In this document: piece by piece, positions 53,252-63,135 of the stretch
Layout of the letters: every line of letters starts with the position of its first letter
How positions within the stretch are numbered: the first letter of the stretch is position 1
Notes under the pieces: model-generated
Told to the model about the DNA's origin: nothing
The model's database searches: none
What the model saw: only the letters and a program-made list of their open reading frames with translations
Position numbers and translations under genes: made by a program
Origin: Janthinobacterium sp. 344
GTDB lineage: Bacteria; Pseudomonadota; Gammaproteobacteria; Burkholderiales; Burkholderiaceae_D
Direction of reading: 5' to 3'
Length of the DNA: 64,000 nt
NCBI RefSeq assembly: GCF_900112025.1
Contig: NZ_FOKL01000001.1
Span: forward strand, 1-64,000

Positions 53252-55579
53252 TCAAGGCTGCAAGGCGACGCCGCAGGCGGCGCAGAATTTGTCTTCCGGA
53301 TGGCCGGCGCGCAGCGCGTGGCCGTTCCTGCAGTGCGTCGCAGCGGCGCCGGCGCCAGCGAACGCCGGCTGCAGCGCCTGCGCAACGGCCACGCCCACTT
53401 GCGCCTGCGCCGACAAGCCATGGCTGTGCGCCGCGTTCTGCAGGTTGATCAGGTCCAGCTGCTGACGCCGTTCACGCTCCGCCTGGCCTTCCAGGTAGCT
53501 GCGCTCCTGCGCCACGCTGTCCTGCGCCATGCGCAGCGCGTCGAGCGGCGCGATGCTGTTCTCGGCCGCCGCCAGCGCCGCCAGGGCATGGATCTGCTCG
53601 GCGCTCATGCCGGCCTGCAGCTGCACCTTCAGCACCTGCGCCAGCACGGCCGCATTCGGTCCCTGCGCCATGGCCACCTTGCCCGTGTCGCTCAGGGAGC
53701 CGATCTTCTCGATGCGGTCGATGTCGATGCGCGCCAGTTCGGCCGCGTGCGCCTGCTGCGCCAGCAGGGCTTCGTATTCGCCCTTCCAGCGCGCGTAATC
53801 GGTGTCGCGCTGCTGCGCCATGGCCAGCAGGTCGCGCTGCCATTGCGCTTCCTGTTCCAGCTGGCGCAGCTGCTGGCGCTGTTCCTCGATGGCCAGCGCG
53901 TCGAGCTGCGCCAGGTGCGCCTGCTGCTGCAACTGGCGCGCGTGCACGCCGTCCGCCTCGATGGTGCGCAGCAGCTTTTCCTGCTGCGCCACGGCGTCCT
54001 CGCGCGCGCCGCCGCGCCGCAGCGCGGCGACCTTTTCGGCGATTTCCGCCGCCTGCACCTGGGCCGCCTCATCCTTGTGCGCCTCGGCGCGCAGCAGCTC
54101 GCGCTGGCGCGCCAGTTGCATCTGCTCTTCCCATTCCTGCACCCGCTCCGCCTCGCGCTTGCGCGCCGCGTTCGCCAGCATCAACCCCTGCCAGGCGGCC
54201 TTGTGCTGCTCCGCCTCCAGCTGCGCCTCGCGCTGCGCCGCCTCCATCTCGGCCTGGCGCAAACGGGCCAGTTGGGCGCGGCGGCCCGCTTCGTCATCGA
54301 TCAGCAGCGCGCTTTCGATCTGCTGCGCGATCGCCTGCAGGTGCACCTGGTGCGTGAAACGCTGCTGCGCCATCTGGATCTGTTCGCGCCCGTTCAGCTG
54401 CGACAATTCCAGCTCGCTGCGCATCTTGATGGCGGCCAGCGCGCGCACATGCTCCCAGTTGGCCGCTTCGTCGGCGCGCTGCGCACCGTTCCGTGCCAGC
54501 TCCTGCTCCAGTTCGCCCAGCGCCAGCGCGGCGCCGTGGTCGAGCGCCTGGCGCCGCGACTTCGCTTCCAGGATGCGGCCATACAAATCGATCTGGCGCC
54601 CGCGCAGCGCCTGCAGGCGCTCCGCTTCCTGATGCCCCAGCTCGGCCTTTTCAACGCTCGCGTCCTGCTGCAGTTCGGCGCGGCGATGCGCATGGCGCGC
54701 CGCCATTTCCTCGCGCCGGATGCGCTGCCACTCTTCCTCGTCATACAGCTGGTCGAGCCGCTGCATGCGCTCCAGGCTGTGCTGTTCCAGCTCCTGCGCC
54801 GGCGCGCCGCCCAGCCACAGGGTGCCGATGCTGGCGGCGGCATGGCCTTCGCCCGCGCGCTTGTCATGCCGCAGGCTCAGGGTTTCCACGCCCGCCACGG
54901 CCAGGCCGGACGGCGCCAGGCGCAGCGTCAGCGCCGACTGCAGGCGTTCGTTCAATTGCGGGCGCAGGTCGGCATTCGCGTCCATGTCGCGCAGCGCGCG
55001 GCTGCCGATGAATTCCAGCGCGATCTGGCGCACGGAAGGCAGCAGCAAGGCGTGCAGATGGGCGCGCGTGACGGCGCCCGGCGCGCGCATGAACTGGCGC
55101 GCGAACGCGTCGGGCTGGCCCAGCGCGATGTCAATGCGCAGCGCGGCGGCGACTTCAAGCATCTCCGTGCTGGCCAGGTCGGGCAAATCGAAGTCCAGGC
55201 GCAGCGCGTCGGCGCGCGCGATCAGCACTTCGGCCGGGCGCGCCGGCAACAGCGCCGGCAGGCGGGCAAAGAAGGCGGCGCTGTCGTAATCGCCAGCCGG
55301 TATCAAGGTGAAAGCGTCCGTCTGCACAATGTAGGCGCGCGACTCGGCCGGCACCTGCAGGCGGCGCGCGGCACTGCCGAACAGCGAGGACAGCTCGCGC
55401 ACGCCGAAGAACAGGGCCAGCTGGTCGTCGGCCAGGCGCCATTGGTTGGCATGCAGCACCGTATCGCTGTCGGGCGCGCCCAGCGACAGGCCGCACTGGG
55501 CGCAGTAGCCGGCCGCGGCGCCGTTCCGGTGCTCGCAACGGGGACAGCGGGCGCCGCCAAAACCAAACAATTGGAACAT
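53252..55579 (-). CDS. Double zinc-ribbon coiled-coil protein, unknown function
   Basis: Protein of 775 residues. An N-terminal zinc ribbon (C12, C15, C26, C29) leads to a region of about 200 residues with SPFH/band-7-like character (AYIVQTDAFTLIPAGDYD), then a long Gln/Glu/Ala/Arg coiled coil (about 260-700) and a C-terminal ribbon (C750, C766, C769 with H754). No membrane helix. It precedes the kinase gene in one operon and may be its scaffold or substrate. The ATG at 55579 has ATCAGGAGTC upstream. I do not recognise a characterised relative. Confidence 0.8.
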   Translation of the reverse strand: MFQLFGFGGARCPRCEHRNGAAAGYCAQCGLSLGAPDSDTVLHANQWRLADDQLALFFGVRELSSLFGSAARRLQVPAESRAYIVQTDAFTLIPAGDYDSAAFFARLPALLPARPAEVLIARADALRLDFDLPDLASTEMLEVAAALRIDIALGQPDAFARQFMRAPGAVTRAHLHALLLPSVRQIALEFIGSRALRDMDANADLRPQLNERLQSALTLRLAPSGLAVAGVETLSLRHDKRAGEGHAAASIGTLWLGGAPAQELEQHSLERMQRLDQLYDEEEWQRIRREEMAARHAHRRAELQQDASVEKAELGHQEAERLQALRGRQIDLYGRILEAKSRRQALDHGAALALGELEQELARNGAQRADEAANWEHVRALAAIKMRSELELSQLNGREQIQMAQQRFTHQVHLQAIAQQIESALLIDDEAGRRAQLARLRQAEMEAAQREAQLEAEQHKAAWQGLMLANAARKREAERVQEWEEQMQLARQRELLRAEAHKDEAAQVQAAEIAEKVAALRRGGAREDAVAQQEKLLRTIEADGVHARQLQQQAHLAQLDALAIEEQRQQLRQLEQEAQWQRDLLAMAQQRDTDYARWKGEYEALLAQQAHAAELARIDIDRIEKIGSLSDTGKVAMAQGPNAAVLAQVLKVQLQAGMSAEQIHALAALAAAENSIAPLDALRMAQDSVAQERSYLEGQAERERRQQLDLINLQNAAHSHGLSAQAQVGVAVAQALQPAFAGAGAAATHCRNGHALRAGHPEDKFCAACGVALQP

Positions 55580-55903
55580 GTGTGACTCCTGATGATAATG
55601 ATTGTGCACGCGACCGGGCCGCCATGCCGATTCTAGCAGGACAGCTGGCCTTGCACGTGCAGCGCGCGGCACGGTGCAGCGTCAAATAATGCCACGCGGC
55701 AATTGCATTCATATGCCCGGATACAGGGCTATTTAGGCCTCAATTCAAGCGGTCGGCCGGCCAGCCCCAGGCGCAGGCATTTCAGCGCCGTTTTTTTGCA
55801 GGCCATCCCGCCAAAACCACGGCTGGTCGCAAGTGCATGGCGGCGCGGCGCGCGTCTGGCTACAGTGCATGCATACCCACCCGCCACCCGAAAGGACACC
55901 ATC
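55580..55903. other. Divergent intergenic region with an orphan terminator
   Basis: No credible ORF in 324 bases between divergent genes. It contains a plus-strand intrinsic terminator at 55770-55797 that belongs to no visible gene, and a GATGATAATGATTG stretch (55591-55604) weakly like a Fur site. No clear promoter. Confidence 0.6.
55770..55797 (+). terminator. Orphan intrinsic terminator
   Basis: GGCGC / GCGCC stem (55770-55774 with 55785-55789, 10-base loop) followed by G and seven T. No plus-strand gene lies upstream in the gap, so it may end a small RNA or a leader ahead of the 78-residue protein gene. Confidence 0.65.
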
Positions 55904-56140
55904 ATGAAAACGCTGAAAAACATGGAAGCCATCTTCACCGTCGCCGTCGCCCTCGCCTGCGGCGCCAGCTATGTCAGCTTCCTGCAGCCCCAGGCCGCGC
56001 AAGCGGGCAACGTGGCGCAGGCCAGCACCATCCCCGTGGTGGTGGTCAGCGCCAAGCGCATGACGGAACAGGAAAAGAAAATCTCGCTGATCGAGGAACG
56101 CCAGGCCCTGCTGGGCAATGCCACCGCCAGCACCCTGTGA
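55904..56140 (+). CDS. Small exported protein, unknown
   Basis: Protein of 78 residues with a signal-peptide-like or anchoring N-terminus (MKTLKNMEAIFTVAVALACG, cleavage possible after QAAQAG near 35) and a charged tail (VSAKRMTEQEKKISLIEERQALLG). AAAGGACACC precedes the ATG. No family recognised. Confidence 0.7.
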   Translation: MKTLKNMEAIFTVAVALACGASYVSFLQPQAAQAGNVAQASTIPVVVVSAKRMTEQEKKISLIEERQALLGNATASTL

Positions 56141-56258
56141 GCCATCCATGCTGACGCCACGCCGCCTGGCGCACCGCGCATAGCCGCCGCGCCAGGCCGC
56201 CATTTGCCTCTCATTTGTATCCGCCACGGATACACGGACACACAGCATTGTGTCAATT

Positions 56259-56325
56259 GTAATAAGTTGAATCAAAGACGAAAAAACGCCGGCAAGCGCC
56301 TATAGTCCATTTCACGCAATCACCG
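56259..56325 (+). promoter_or_regulatory. Promoter region sharing a motif with the one at 39417
   Basis: TGTAATAAGTTG (56258-56269), then 31 bases, then TATAGTCCA (56301-56309) and TTCACGCAATCAC. Compare 39416-39475: same blocks, spacing within one base. Confidence 0.6.
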
Positions 56326-56339
56326 AAATGGAGCACACC

Positions 56340-57038
56340 ATGAAACCCATCGCACTCTACGCAGCAGCCATGCTTGCCATCAGCACCGCGGCCTTTTTGC
56401 CCGTGCAGGCCATGGCACAGAATCAGCTCGGCGTCAGCATTGTCGTCGGCAACGCCCCGCCGCCGCCACGCTTTGAAAGCGTGCCCGCACCGCGCGCCGG
56501 CTATGTCTGGGCACCGGGCTACTGGAACTGGGACGGCCAGCGCCATGTCTGGACGGGCGGCGAATGGCTGCGCGAGCGCCACGGCAACCAGTACCGCCGC
56601 GCCGCCTGGATACAGGAGAACAACCGCTGGCGCCTGGACCGCGGCGGCTGGACGGCGGCGCAGATCCAGCCCGTGCGCTATGACGACATCCGCGTCGCCC
56701 CGCCGCCGCCGCGCCGCGAAGCCATCCCGCGCGCCCGCCATGGCTACGTCTGGGCGCCCGGCCATTGGGAATGGCGCAGCCAGCGCTACGCCTGGACGCC
56801 TGGCGTGTGGATCGCCGAACGCCCCGGCTACGTGTATGCGCCACCGGCCTGGAACCAGCACGATGGCCGCTGGCAGATGGAGCAGGGCCGCTGGTCGCCA
56901 CGCGGCCCGAACGGCGACCGCGACCGCGACGGCATCCCCAACCGCTATGACCGCGACAATGGCAACCGCCACGACCGCGACGGCGATGGCATACCGAACC
57001 GCGACGACCGCCGGCCCGATAATTCCCATCGCAGTTAA
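56340..57038 (+). CDS. WXXGXW-repeat exported protein
   Basis: Protein of 232 residues with signal peptide ([26 protein letters not shown]). It has tandem Trp-rich repeats of the YXWXPGXW type ([20 protein letters not shown] around 55 and [20 protein letters not shown] around 135), then an Asp-rich tail with two [14 protein letters not shown] motifs resembling calcium-binding thrombospondin-type repeats. Periplasmic or outer-envelope; function unknown. GGAGCACACC precedes the ATG. It shares a promoter motif with the glycine-zipper gene. Confidence 0.82.
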   Translation: MKPIALYAAAMLAISTAAFLPVQAMAQNQLGVSIVVGNAPPPPRFESVPAPRAGYVWAPGYWNWDGQRHVWTGGEWLRERHGNQYRRAAWIQENNRWRLDRGGWTAAQIQPVRYDDIRVAPPPPRREAIPRARHGYVWAPGHWEWRSQRYAWTPGVWIAERPGYVYAPPAWNQHDGRWQMEQGRWSPRGPNGDRDRDGIPNRYDRDNGNRHDRDGDGIPNRDDRRPDNSHRS

Positions 57039-57052
57039 GCAGTCCTGAGTCC

Positions 57053-57083
57053 AAGGCCACCCATCGCGGTGGCCTTGTCATTT
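57053..57083 (+). terminator. Probable terminator after the WXXGXW gene
   Basis: Perfect 9-bp stem AAGGCCACC / GGTGGCCTT (57053-57061 with 57068-57076, loop CATCGC) followed by GTCATTTT, a weak T tract. Confidence 0.7.
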
Positions 57084-57147
57084 TCCCGACACATCCGTGT
57101 ATTACCATCGCGCGACGATCAATCACACTGCGCGAGAAAGATTCACG

Positions 57148-58176
57148 ATGGCGATGGAAACTGCCGGTTTTACGTATGGCTCGGATACCTCGGGCCTGGT
57201 CTGGGGCTTCCTGTTTGGCCGCGCGGCGCAGCCGCTGGCGCTGGACTCGACGGCCGCCCTGGCCTGGCTGGCCGATGGCGCGGCCCGCCCGGCGCAGGAA
57301 TTCGTCTGGCTGCATTTTAATTTGTCGCATGCGGCCAGCGAAAAATGGCTGATGACGCACACGCAGCTGGCCGACGAATTCTATGAAACCCTGCACCAGG
57401 GCTCGCGCTCGACGCGCATCGAGCAGGCGGAAAACACCCTGATCGCCGTGGTCAACGATGTGGTGCACAATTTCTCGTTCGAAGCGTCCGACATTTCCAC
57501 CATGTGGGCCAGCGTGGCGCGAAACCTCGTCATCACGGCGCGCCGCGCGCCGCTGCAGTCGATCGAGCGCCTGCGCCAGGCCGTCCTCAAGAACCATGAG
57601 CCGATCCGCTCGTCGGTGGAGCTGCTGATCCACCTGCTGCGCGACCAGGCCGACGTGCTGGTCAACATCGTGCGCGACGCCGTGGCGCGGGTCGACGATA
57701 TCGAAGACCACCTGCTGGCCGGGCGCCTGGTGCCGAAACGCGAAGACCTGGGCGCCATGCGGCGCGTGCTGGTGCGGCTGCAGCGGCTGCTGGCGCCGGA
57801 GCCGGCCGCCCTGTTCCGCCTGCTGCAGCGTCCGCCATCGTGGGTATCCGAGCTCGACAGCCTGGAGCTGCGCCAGTCGACGGAGGAATTCTCCGTCGTG
57901 CTCAGCGACATGTCGTCGCTGCAGGAACGCATCAAATTGCTGCAGGAAGAGATCGCCGCCCGGGTCAACGAGGAAAACAGCCGCAGCCTGTTCGTGCTGA
58001 CCATCGTCACCGTGCTGGCCTTGCCGATCAACATCATCGCCGGCATGCTGGGCATGAACGTGGGAGGCATTCCGCTGGCCCAGCATCCGCAGGGCTTCTG
58101 GATCATCGTCGCCATCATCGTCACATTTACCGTCGTGGCCGGATGGCTGGTGGTGCGCGTGCAACGCAACAGCTAG
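57148..58176 (+). CDS. CorA/ZntB-family divalent cation transporter
   Basis: Protein of 342 residues: a large N-terminal cytoplasmic domain (about 1-275) with long helices, then two C-terminal membrane helices with the GMN signature (GMLGMNVGGIP) between them. The GMNVGGIP form and the N-terminal motif (FVWLHFNLSHAASEKWL) fit the ZntB subgroup, zinc transporters, better than CorA magnesium channels. AGAAAG precedes the ATG; a longer frame starts 17 codons earlier without an RBS. Confidence 0.88.
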   Translation: MAMETAGFTYGSDTSGLVWGFLFGRAAQPLALDSTAALAWLADGAARPAQEFVWLHFNLSHAASEKWLMTHTQLADEFYETLHQGSRSTRIEQAENTLIAVVNDVVHNFSFEASDISTMWASVARNLVITARRAPLQSIERLRQAVLKNHEPIRSSVELLIHLLRDQADVLVNIVRDAVARVDDIEDHLLAGRLVPKREDLGAMRRVLVRLQRLLAPEPAALFRLLQRPPSWVSELDSLELRQSTEEFSVVLSDMSSLQERIKLLQEEIAARVNEENSRSLFVLTIVTVLALPINIIAGMLGMNVGGIPLAQHPQGFWIIVAIIVTFTVVAGWLVVRVQRNS

Positions 58177-58239
58177 GTTGCGCCCGGCACGGCCTTGCAG
58201 GCGAACGGCAGGCGCCGTCCGCCATCACTGCATCGTTGC

Positions 58240-58647
58240 TTAGCGGTGGTATTCGCCGGCCCGTTCAGGCTGATACACGATTTCCTCGATCTTCACCTTC
58301 ACCACGCCGCCCGGCATGGGCCAGGCGATGCTGTCGCCGACGGACAGGCCCAGCAGCGCGCTGCCGACGGGCGCCAGCACGGAAATGCGGTCGGGCTGGC
58401 CTTCCACGTCCTTCGGATACACGAGCGTCAGGCAGAACTCATCCTTGTTTTCCACCGTGAAGCGCACGGTGGAATTCATCGTCACGACGGTCGGCGGGAT
58501 CTCTTGCGGCTCCAGCACCTCGGCGCGGCCAAGCTCGTCGAGCAGGGCTGCCTTGTCCGGCGACAGATTATTTCCCAAGGCATACAACAACGCTTCCAGT
58601 CGTTCCAGGTCTTGTGACGACAAAATAATTTTTGGTTTTTTTTCCAA
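58240..58647 (-). CDS. rnk: Regulator of nucleoside diphosphate kinase (Rnk)
   Basis: Protein of 135 residues of the GreA/Rnk family: an N-terminal helical part (IILSSQDLERLEALL) and a C-terminal FKBP-like GreA/GreB C domain (VLAPVGSALLGLSVGDSIAWPMPGG). Rnk binds RNA polymerase or affects NTP pools. TTG is the start, five bases after GAGGAT; no ATG is available in the right place. Confidence 0.9.
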   Translation of the reverse strand: MEKKPKIILSSQDLERLEALLYALGNNLSPDKAALLDELGRAEVLEPQEIPPTVVTMNSTVRFTVENKDEFCLTLVYPKDVEGQPDRISVLAPVGSALLGLSVGDSIAWPMPGGVVKVKIEEIVYQPERAGEYHR

Positions 58648-59256
58648 GATATCCTCACTATTTTTATCATTAGGGCGACGTCCGGCTTGGCTGGCGGCGA
58701 GTTACTTGCGCGCACAGGACAAAACAAACAGCATCAGAACGTCCATCATCTGCGGATTATGGACGAACTCGCGGAGCAAGGCCATAGCGTTCGCACATTC
58801 TCTCTTAAAATTTATTAAAATCAATGACTTGCATTTCAATATTTATTCGCGGCATAAAAACACGGTGCGGCGCGCACATTCACCAGCGGACAGCCTGGTT
58901 ATTCCTGCCGGCATTGTATTTACGACAGGCATCTCTTGAGCAGGAAAAAACATGGCTGCCAAAAAAGGATTAGAATCAAGCTGATTATTATAATAAAGAC
59001 ATGTCCACCTGCCTGATGTGGTGTTGCTTTACTTTCCAGCAACAGTTGGCTTGGTGCCTGCCCGATGGGCTGGCGCAGCAGGGCAAGGCCGTGTCCGCTG
59101 TACTTTCTCGCCGCGAAATGACAATATGTCGGCCTTCACAACACGTTGAGGGTTCCGGCTCACATCGGTTTTTCATCAGACTGGAACGTAAAGTATGGCA
59201 GGGCAAGGCGGCATCACACGGGGCGGCGGCGGACAGGGCCGGCAAGGAAAGGCGTC
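58648..59256. other. 609-base AT-richer intergenic region
   Basis: No credible gene. It separates divergent rnk and GGDEF-EAL genes. AT-rich over 58.79-59.00 kb. A possible plus-strand promoter is TTAGAA-N16-TATAAT at 58967-58994, about 260 bases before the GGDEF-EAL gene, leaving a long leader. A short ATG-started frame at 59001 has no RBS and fades into the next gene's alternate frame. Confidence 0.6.
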
Positions 59257-61149
59257 ATGATGGCGCCATTGAGACTGCCCTCGGCCCAGCTGCGCGGCGA
59301 CAGGATTTCCAGGCTGAACCTGCTGGCGGCCGCCGCCATGCTGGCCGGCGCCAGCGTGCTGCTGGTGCTGTTCCAATGGTTCACATTGCAAGCGGCATTG
59401 CAGCGCGACTTGCGGATCCAGTCCGAGATGCTGGCTCCCGCCGCCGGCCGCTCGCTGCGCCAGGGCGACCGTCTTGCGGCGGAACAGGTGCTCGCGCCCC
59501 TCGCGGCTGCACCGCATATTCGCCAAGCGCTGATCTACAGCCCGTATGGCGCGCCATTTGCCCGCTACGCGCGCGGCGATGCCGATGCGGCGCCCGCCGC
59601 GCCGCGCGCCGGCCTGCAGCTCGACCTGCTGGCCGGCAGCGCCAGCATGCTCACCCCGCTGCCCGGCGGTGGCGCCCTGTTTCTGCGCGCCAGCCTGGCG
59701 CCGCAATACCGCAGCCTGGCCCAGTTCGCCGCCTTCACCCTGCTGGTGAGCCTGTGCGCCTTCGGCCTGACGGCATTGCTGGTGCGCCGCACGCGCCTCG
59801 CCGCCCAGCATGCGGAAAACCATTTGCACTACCTGGCCCACGTCGATCCCGTCACCGAGCTGCCGAACCGGCATGAGTTCAACGATGCGCTGGCGTATGC
59901 GCTGGCGCGCGCCGACCGCCAGGACAGCAGCGTCGGCCTGCTGCTGCTGGACCTGGATAACTTCAAGGTCGTCAACGACACGCTGGGCCACCACTGCGGC
60001 GACCAGTTGCTGAAACTGGTGGCCGGGCGCCTGGTGGCCATCCTGCGCACCACCGACATCATCTGCCGCATCGGCGGCGACGAATTCGTCGTCATCGTCG
60101 AACCGGCCGACGACAGCTCGGAAATGGCCAGCGTGGCGCGCAAGATCCTCGCCGTGCTGGCCGAGCCGTTCGACCTCGAAGGCCACCAGCTGTACGTCAG
60201 CGCCAGCATCGGCGTGAGCCTGTACCCGTTCGACGCCAAGGACGTGGCCACCCTCACGCGCAACGCCGACACGGCCATGTACCACGCCAAGCACCAGGGC
60301 AAGAACCGCTACGCCGTCTTCCAGGCCGAGATGGAGCTGCGCGCCCAGCGCCGCCTGCGCATGGAAGCGAACCTGCGCCGCGCGCTGCAAAACGAGGAGC
60401 TGTATCTGCACTACCAGCCGCAGATCGACTTGCGCAGCGGCCGCATCGTCGGCGTGGAGGCGCTGATACGCTGGCACTGCCGCGAGATGGGCCAGCTGAG
60501 TCCCGCCGAGTTCATCCCCGTGGCCGAGGAAAGCGGCATCATCGTCGACCTGGGGCGCTGGGTGCTGCAAAGCGCCTGCCGCCAGGCGGCCGCCTGGTGC
60601 AAGGCGGGCCTGCTCGATTCGCTGGAACACGTGGCCGTCAACCTGTCGGCCTGCCAGGCGCGCGATCCGGGCCTGATGGACGATATCCGCGCCATCCTGC
60701 ACGAGACGCAGCTGCCGCACGGCTTGCTGGAGCTGGAAATCACGGAAGGGGTCCTGATGGATAATGTCCACGCCAACGTGGAATTGATGCGGCGCCTGCA
60801 GGATACGGGCATCCACCTGTCGGTCGACGATTTCGGCACCGGCTATTCCTCGATGTCCTATTTGAAGCGCCTGCCCATCGACCAGCTGAAGATCGACCGC
60901 AGCTTCGTGCGCGACTTGCCCGGCGAAGGGGAAGCCATCGTCACGGCCATCATCGCCATGGCGCACAGCCTGCATCTGAAAGTGGTGGCCGAAGGCGTGG
61001 AAACCTTGCAGCAGGTGGAGTTTTTGAGAACGGCGGGCTGCGACAATGTGCAGGGCTTCTTCTTCGCGCGTCCGATGACGGCGGCGCAGCTGACGGCATT
61101 GCTGCTGGAGCGGCGCGACTGGAGCACACGCACGATCCTGCCCGCTTGA
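59257..61149 (+). CDS. Membrane-bound GGDEF-EAL cyclic-di-GMP protein
   Basis: Protein of 630 residues: membrane helix about 20-42, a periplasmic sensor part about 43-160 (CHASE8-like by layout), a second helix about 163-185, GGDEF domain (about 215-380) with intact GGDEF, and EAL domain (about 390-625) with intact GVEALIRWH, DDFGTGYSS and KIDRSFV. Both active-site motifs look intact, so it may make and degrade c-di-GMP; net output cannot be read. AAGGAAAGGCGTC precedes two tandem ATGs. Confidence 0.93.
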   Translation: MMAPLRLPSAQLRGDRISRLNLLAAAAMLAGASVLLVLFQWFTLQAALQRDLRIQSEMLAPAAGRSLRQGDRLAAEQVLAPLAAAPHIRQALIYSPYGAPFARYARGDADAAPAAPRAGLQLDLLAGSASMLTPLPGGGALFLRASLAPQYRSLAQFAAFTLLVSLCAFGLTALLVRRTRLAAQHAENHLHYLAHVDPVTELPNRHEFNDALAYALARADRQDSSVGLLLLDLDNFKVVNDTLGHHCGDQLLKLVAGRLVAILRTTDIICRIGGDEFVVIVEPADDSSEMASVARKILAVLAEPFDLEGHQLYVSASIGVSLYPFDAKDVATLTRNADTAMYHAKHQGKNRYAVFQAEMELRAQRRLRMEANLRRALQNEELYLHYQPQIDLRSGRIVGVEALIRWHCREMGQLSPAEFIPVAEESGIIVDLGRWVLQSACRQAAAWCKAGLLDSLEHVAVNLSACQARDPGLMDDIRAILHETQLPHGLLELEITEGVLMDNVHANVELMRRLQDTGIHLSVDDFGTGYSSMSYLKRLPIDQLKIDRSFVRDLPGEGEAIVTAIIAMAHSLHLKVVAEGVETLQQVEFLRTAGCDNVQGFFFARPMTAAQLTALLLERRDWSTRTILPA

Positions 61150-61229
61150 GGCCTGGCCAGCGACATTGCCGGATTACGCGCGACGTTGCCGCGCTGATCC
61201 GACCTACGCGATGTATCGGTAGAAGGGGT

Positions 61230-61262
61230 AGGTCGGGTCGGCGCGCAGCGCGCAACCCGACA
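61230..61262. repeat. Intergenic GTCGGGT...ACCCGAC palindrome
   Basis: GTAGGTCGGGT (61228-61238) and ACCCGAC (61255-61261) form a 7-bp stem around a GC-rich CGGCGCGCAGCGCGCA loop that is itself self-complementary. This is the style of dispersed repeats in many beta- and gammaproteobacteria. It lies between convergent genes and may help end both transcripts. Confidence 0.8.
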
Positions 61263-61273
61263 CCACCGCTACA

Positions 61274-62962
61274 TCAAGCCAATTTCGCCGAATGCTCGCG
61301 CGTCGCGTGGAACTTCAGCTTCGGCCAGCGCTCTTCCGTCAGGCGCAGGTTGACGCCGGACGTGGCCAGGTAGGCCATGTTGCCGGCCGCATCGTAGGCC
61401 ACGTTGTGGCCCAGCGCGTTCTCGAAATCGTTCAGGATGCGCTTGTCGTCGCAGCTGACCCAGCGCGCGCTGCTGATGCTGGTGCCTTCGAACACGGCGT
61501 CGACGCCATATTCGTTGAGCAAACGGCTGGCCACCACTTCGAACTGCAGCACGCCGACGGCGCCGAGGATCAGTTCACCGCCCTGCACCGGCTTGAAGAC
61601 CTGCACCGCGCCCTCCTCGCCCAGCTGCTGCAAACCCTTGTGCAGCTGCTTGATCTTCAGCGGGTTGCGGATGCGCACCGAGCGGAAGAAATCCGGCGCG
61701 AAGTACGGGATGCCCGTAAACGTCAGCATCTCGCCTTCGGAAAAACTGTCGCCGATCTGCATGTTGCCGTGGTTCGGCAAGCCGATGATGTCGCCCGCGT
61801 ACGCCTCTTCCACCTGTTCGCGCGACGACGCCATGAACGTCACCACGTTCGACACCTTGATCTCGCGCCCCAGGCGCAAATGCTTGACCTTCATGCCGCG
61901 CTCGAAACGTCCCGAGCATACGCGCAAGAAGGCGATGCGGTCGCGGTGCGCCGGGTCCATGTTGGCCTGGATCTTGAAGACGAAGCCGGTGAATGGCTGC
62001 TCGGTCGGATCGACGGACCGCACGGTGGCGTCGCGCTCGCGCGGCGCCGGCGCCCAGTCGACCAGCGCGGAGAGGATCTCGCGCACGCCGAAGTTGTTGA
62101 TGGCCGAACCGAAGAACACGGGCGTCTGCACGCCGGAGAGGAATTCCTCCAGGTTGAACGGATGCGAGGCGCCGTGCACCAGCTCCACTTCCATGCGCAA
62201 TTGATCCATCTCCAGCGGGAACATCTCCTGCAGGCGCGGATTGTCGATGCCCTTGATGATTTCAAAGGCGCCATCGGCCTTTTCCTCGCCGGCCTTGAAC
62301 AGCATGATCTCGTCATTCAGCAGGTGGTACACGCCGCGGAAGTTCTTGCCCATGCCGATAGGCCAGGTGACGGGCGCGCACTGGATCTTCAGCACCGATT
62401 CGAGTTCGTCGAGCAGTTCCAGCGGATCGCGCGTCTCGCGGTCCATCTTGTTCATGAAGGTGACGATGGGCGTATTGCGCATGCGGCAGACGGCCAGCAG
62501 CTTGATCGTCTGCGCTTCCACGCCCTTGGCCGCATCGATCACCATCAGCGCCGAGTCGACGGCCGTCAGCACGCGGTAGGTATCTTCCGAGAAGTCCTGG
62601 TGGCCCGGGGTGTCGAGCAGATTGACGACGTGGTCGCGGAATTCGAACTGCATCACCGAGGACGCGACGGAAATGCCGCGCTGCTTCTCGATCTCCATCC
62701 AGTCCGACGTCGCGTGGCGGCCCGATTTGCGCGCCTTGACCGTGCCGGCCATCTGAATCGCGCCCGAGAACAGCAGCAGTTTTTCCGTCAGCGTGGTCTT
62801 GCCCGCATCCGGGTGGGAAATGATGCCGAAGGTGCGGCGGCGCTTGACTTCGCGCGCGATCACGGCCGGCGCCTTGCCGCTCGCTGACGCCGTGGCGCTG
62901 TCCGCATTGTCGCTGGAATCGGGGGTAGTGATGTCGTTCTCGTTGGCCATATTGGTGACCAT
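61274..62962 (-). CDS. prfC: Peptide chain release factor 3
   Basis: Translational GTPase of 562 residues that recycles RF1/RF2. G motifs: SHPDAGKTT (P-loop), [17 protein letters not shown] (DTPG), NKMDRE (NKxD). The C-terminal half ([12 protein letters not shown], the RF3 signature) is clear. The ATG at 62962 with GAGGGCC upstream gives an N-terminal low-complexity tail (about 45 residues rich in Ser/Asp/Ala) ahead of the usual start; an ATG at 62950 is the alternative. Confidence 0.95.
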   Translation of the reverse strand: MVTNMANENDITTPDSSDNADSATASASGKAPAVIAREVKRRRTFGIISHPDAGKTTLTEKLLLFSGAIQMAGTVKARKSGRHATSDWMEIEKQRGISVASSVMQFEFRDHVVNLLDTPGHQDFSEDTYRVLTAVDSALMVIDAAKGVEAQTIKLLAVCRMRNTPIVTFMNKMDRETRDPLELLDELESVLKIQCAPVTWPIGMGKNFRGVYHLLNDEIMLFKAGEEKADGAFEIIKGIDNPRLQEMFPLEMDQLRMEVELVHGASHPFNLEEFLSGVQTPVFFGSAINNFGVREILSALVDWAPAPRERDATVRSVDPTEQPFTGFVFKIQANMDPAHRDRIAFLRVCSGRFERGMKVKHLRLGREIKVSNVVTFMASSREQVEEAYAGDIIGLPNHGNMQIGDSFSEGEMLTFTGIPYFAPDFFRSVRIRNPLKIKQLHKGLQQLGEEGAVQVFKPVQGGELILGAVGVLQFEVVASRLLNEYGVDAVFEGTSISSARWVSCDDKRILNDFENALGHNVAYDAAGNMAYLATSGVNLRLTEERWPKLKFHATREHSAKLA

Positions 62963-63135
62963 AATATGGCCCTCGCAAAAAACCCTCGATTTTACAGAAG
63001 GATCGGCCTTCCGTGTGAACTGCTTCACTCTGGCGAACGGCAAAATCGCCTTCCCCCGGCGTACTTCATCAAGGGGTCACAATCCGCAGGCAACATTGCA
63101 CTGCAGAAATGTTGCCACCCTACCCTGGAAATCCC

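Noticed and set aside
55591..55610. GATGATAATGATTG as a Fur box before the double-zinc-ribbon gene
   Set aside because: Too few matches to the 19-bp consensus compared with the clear box at 45357.
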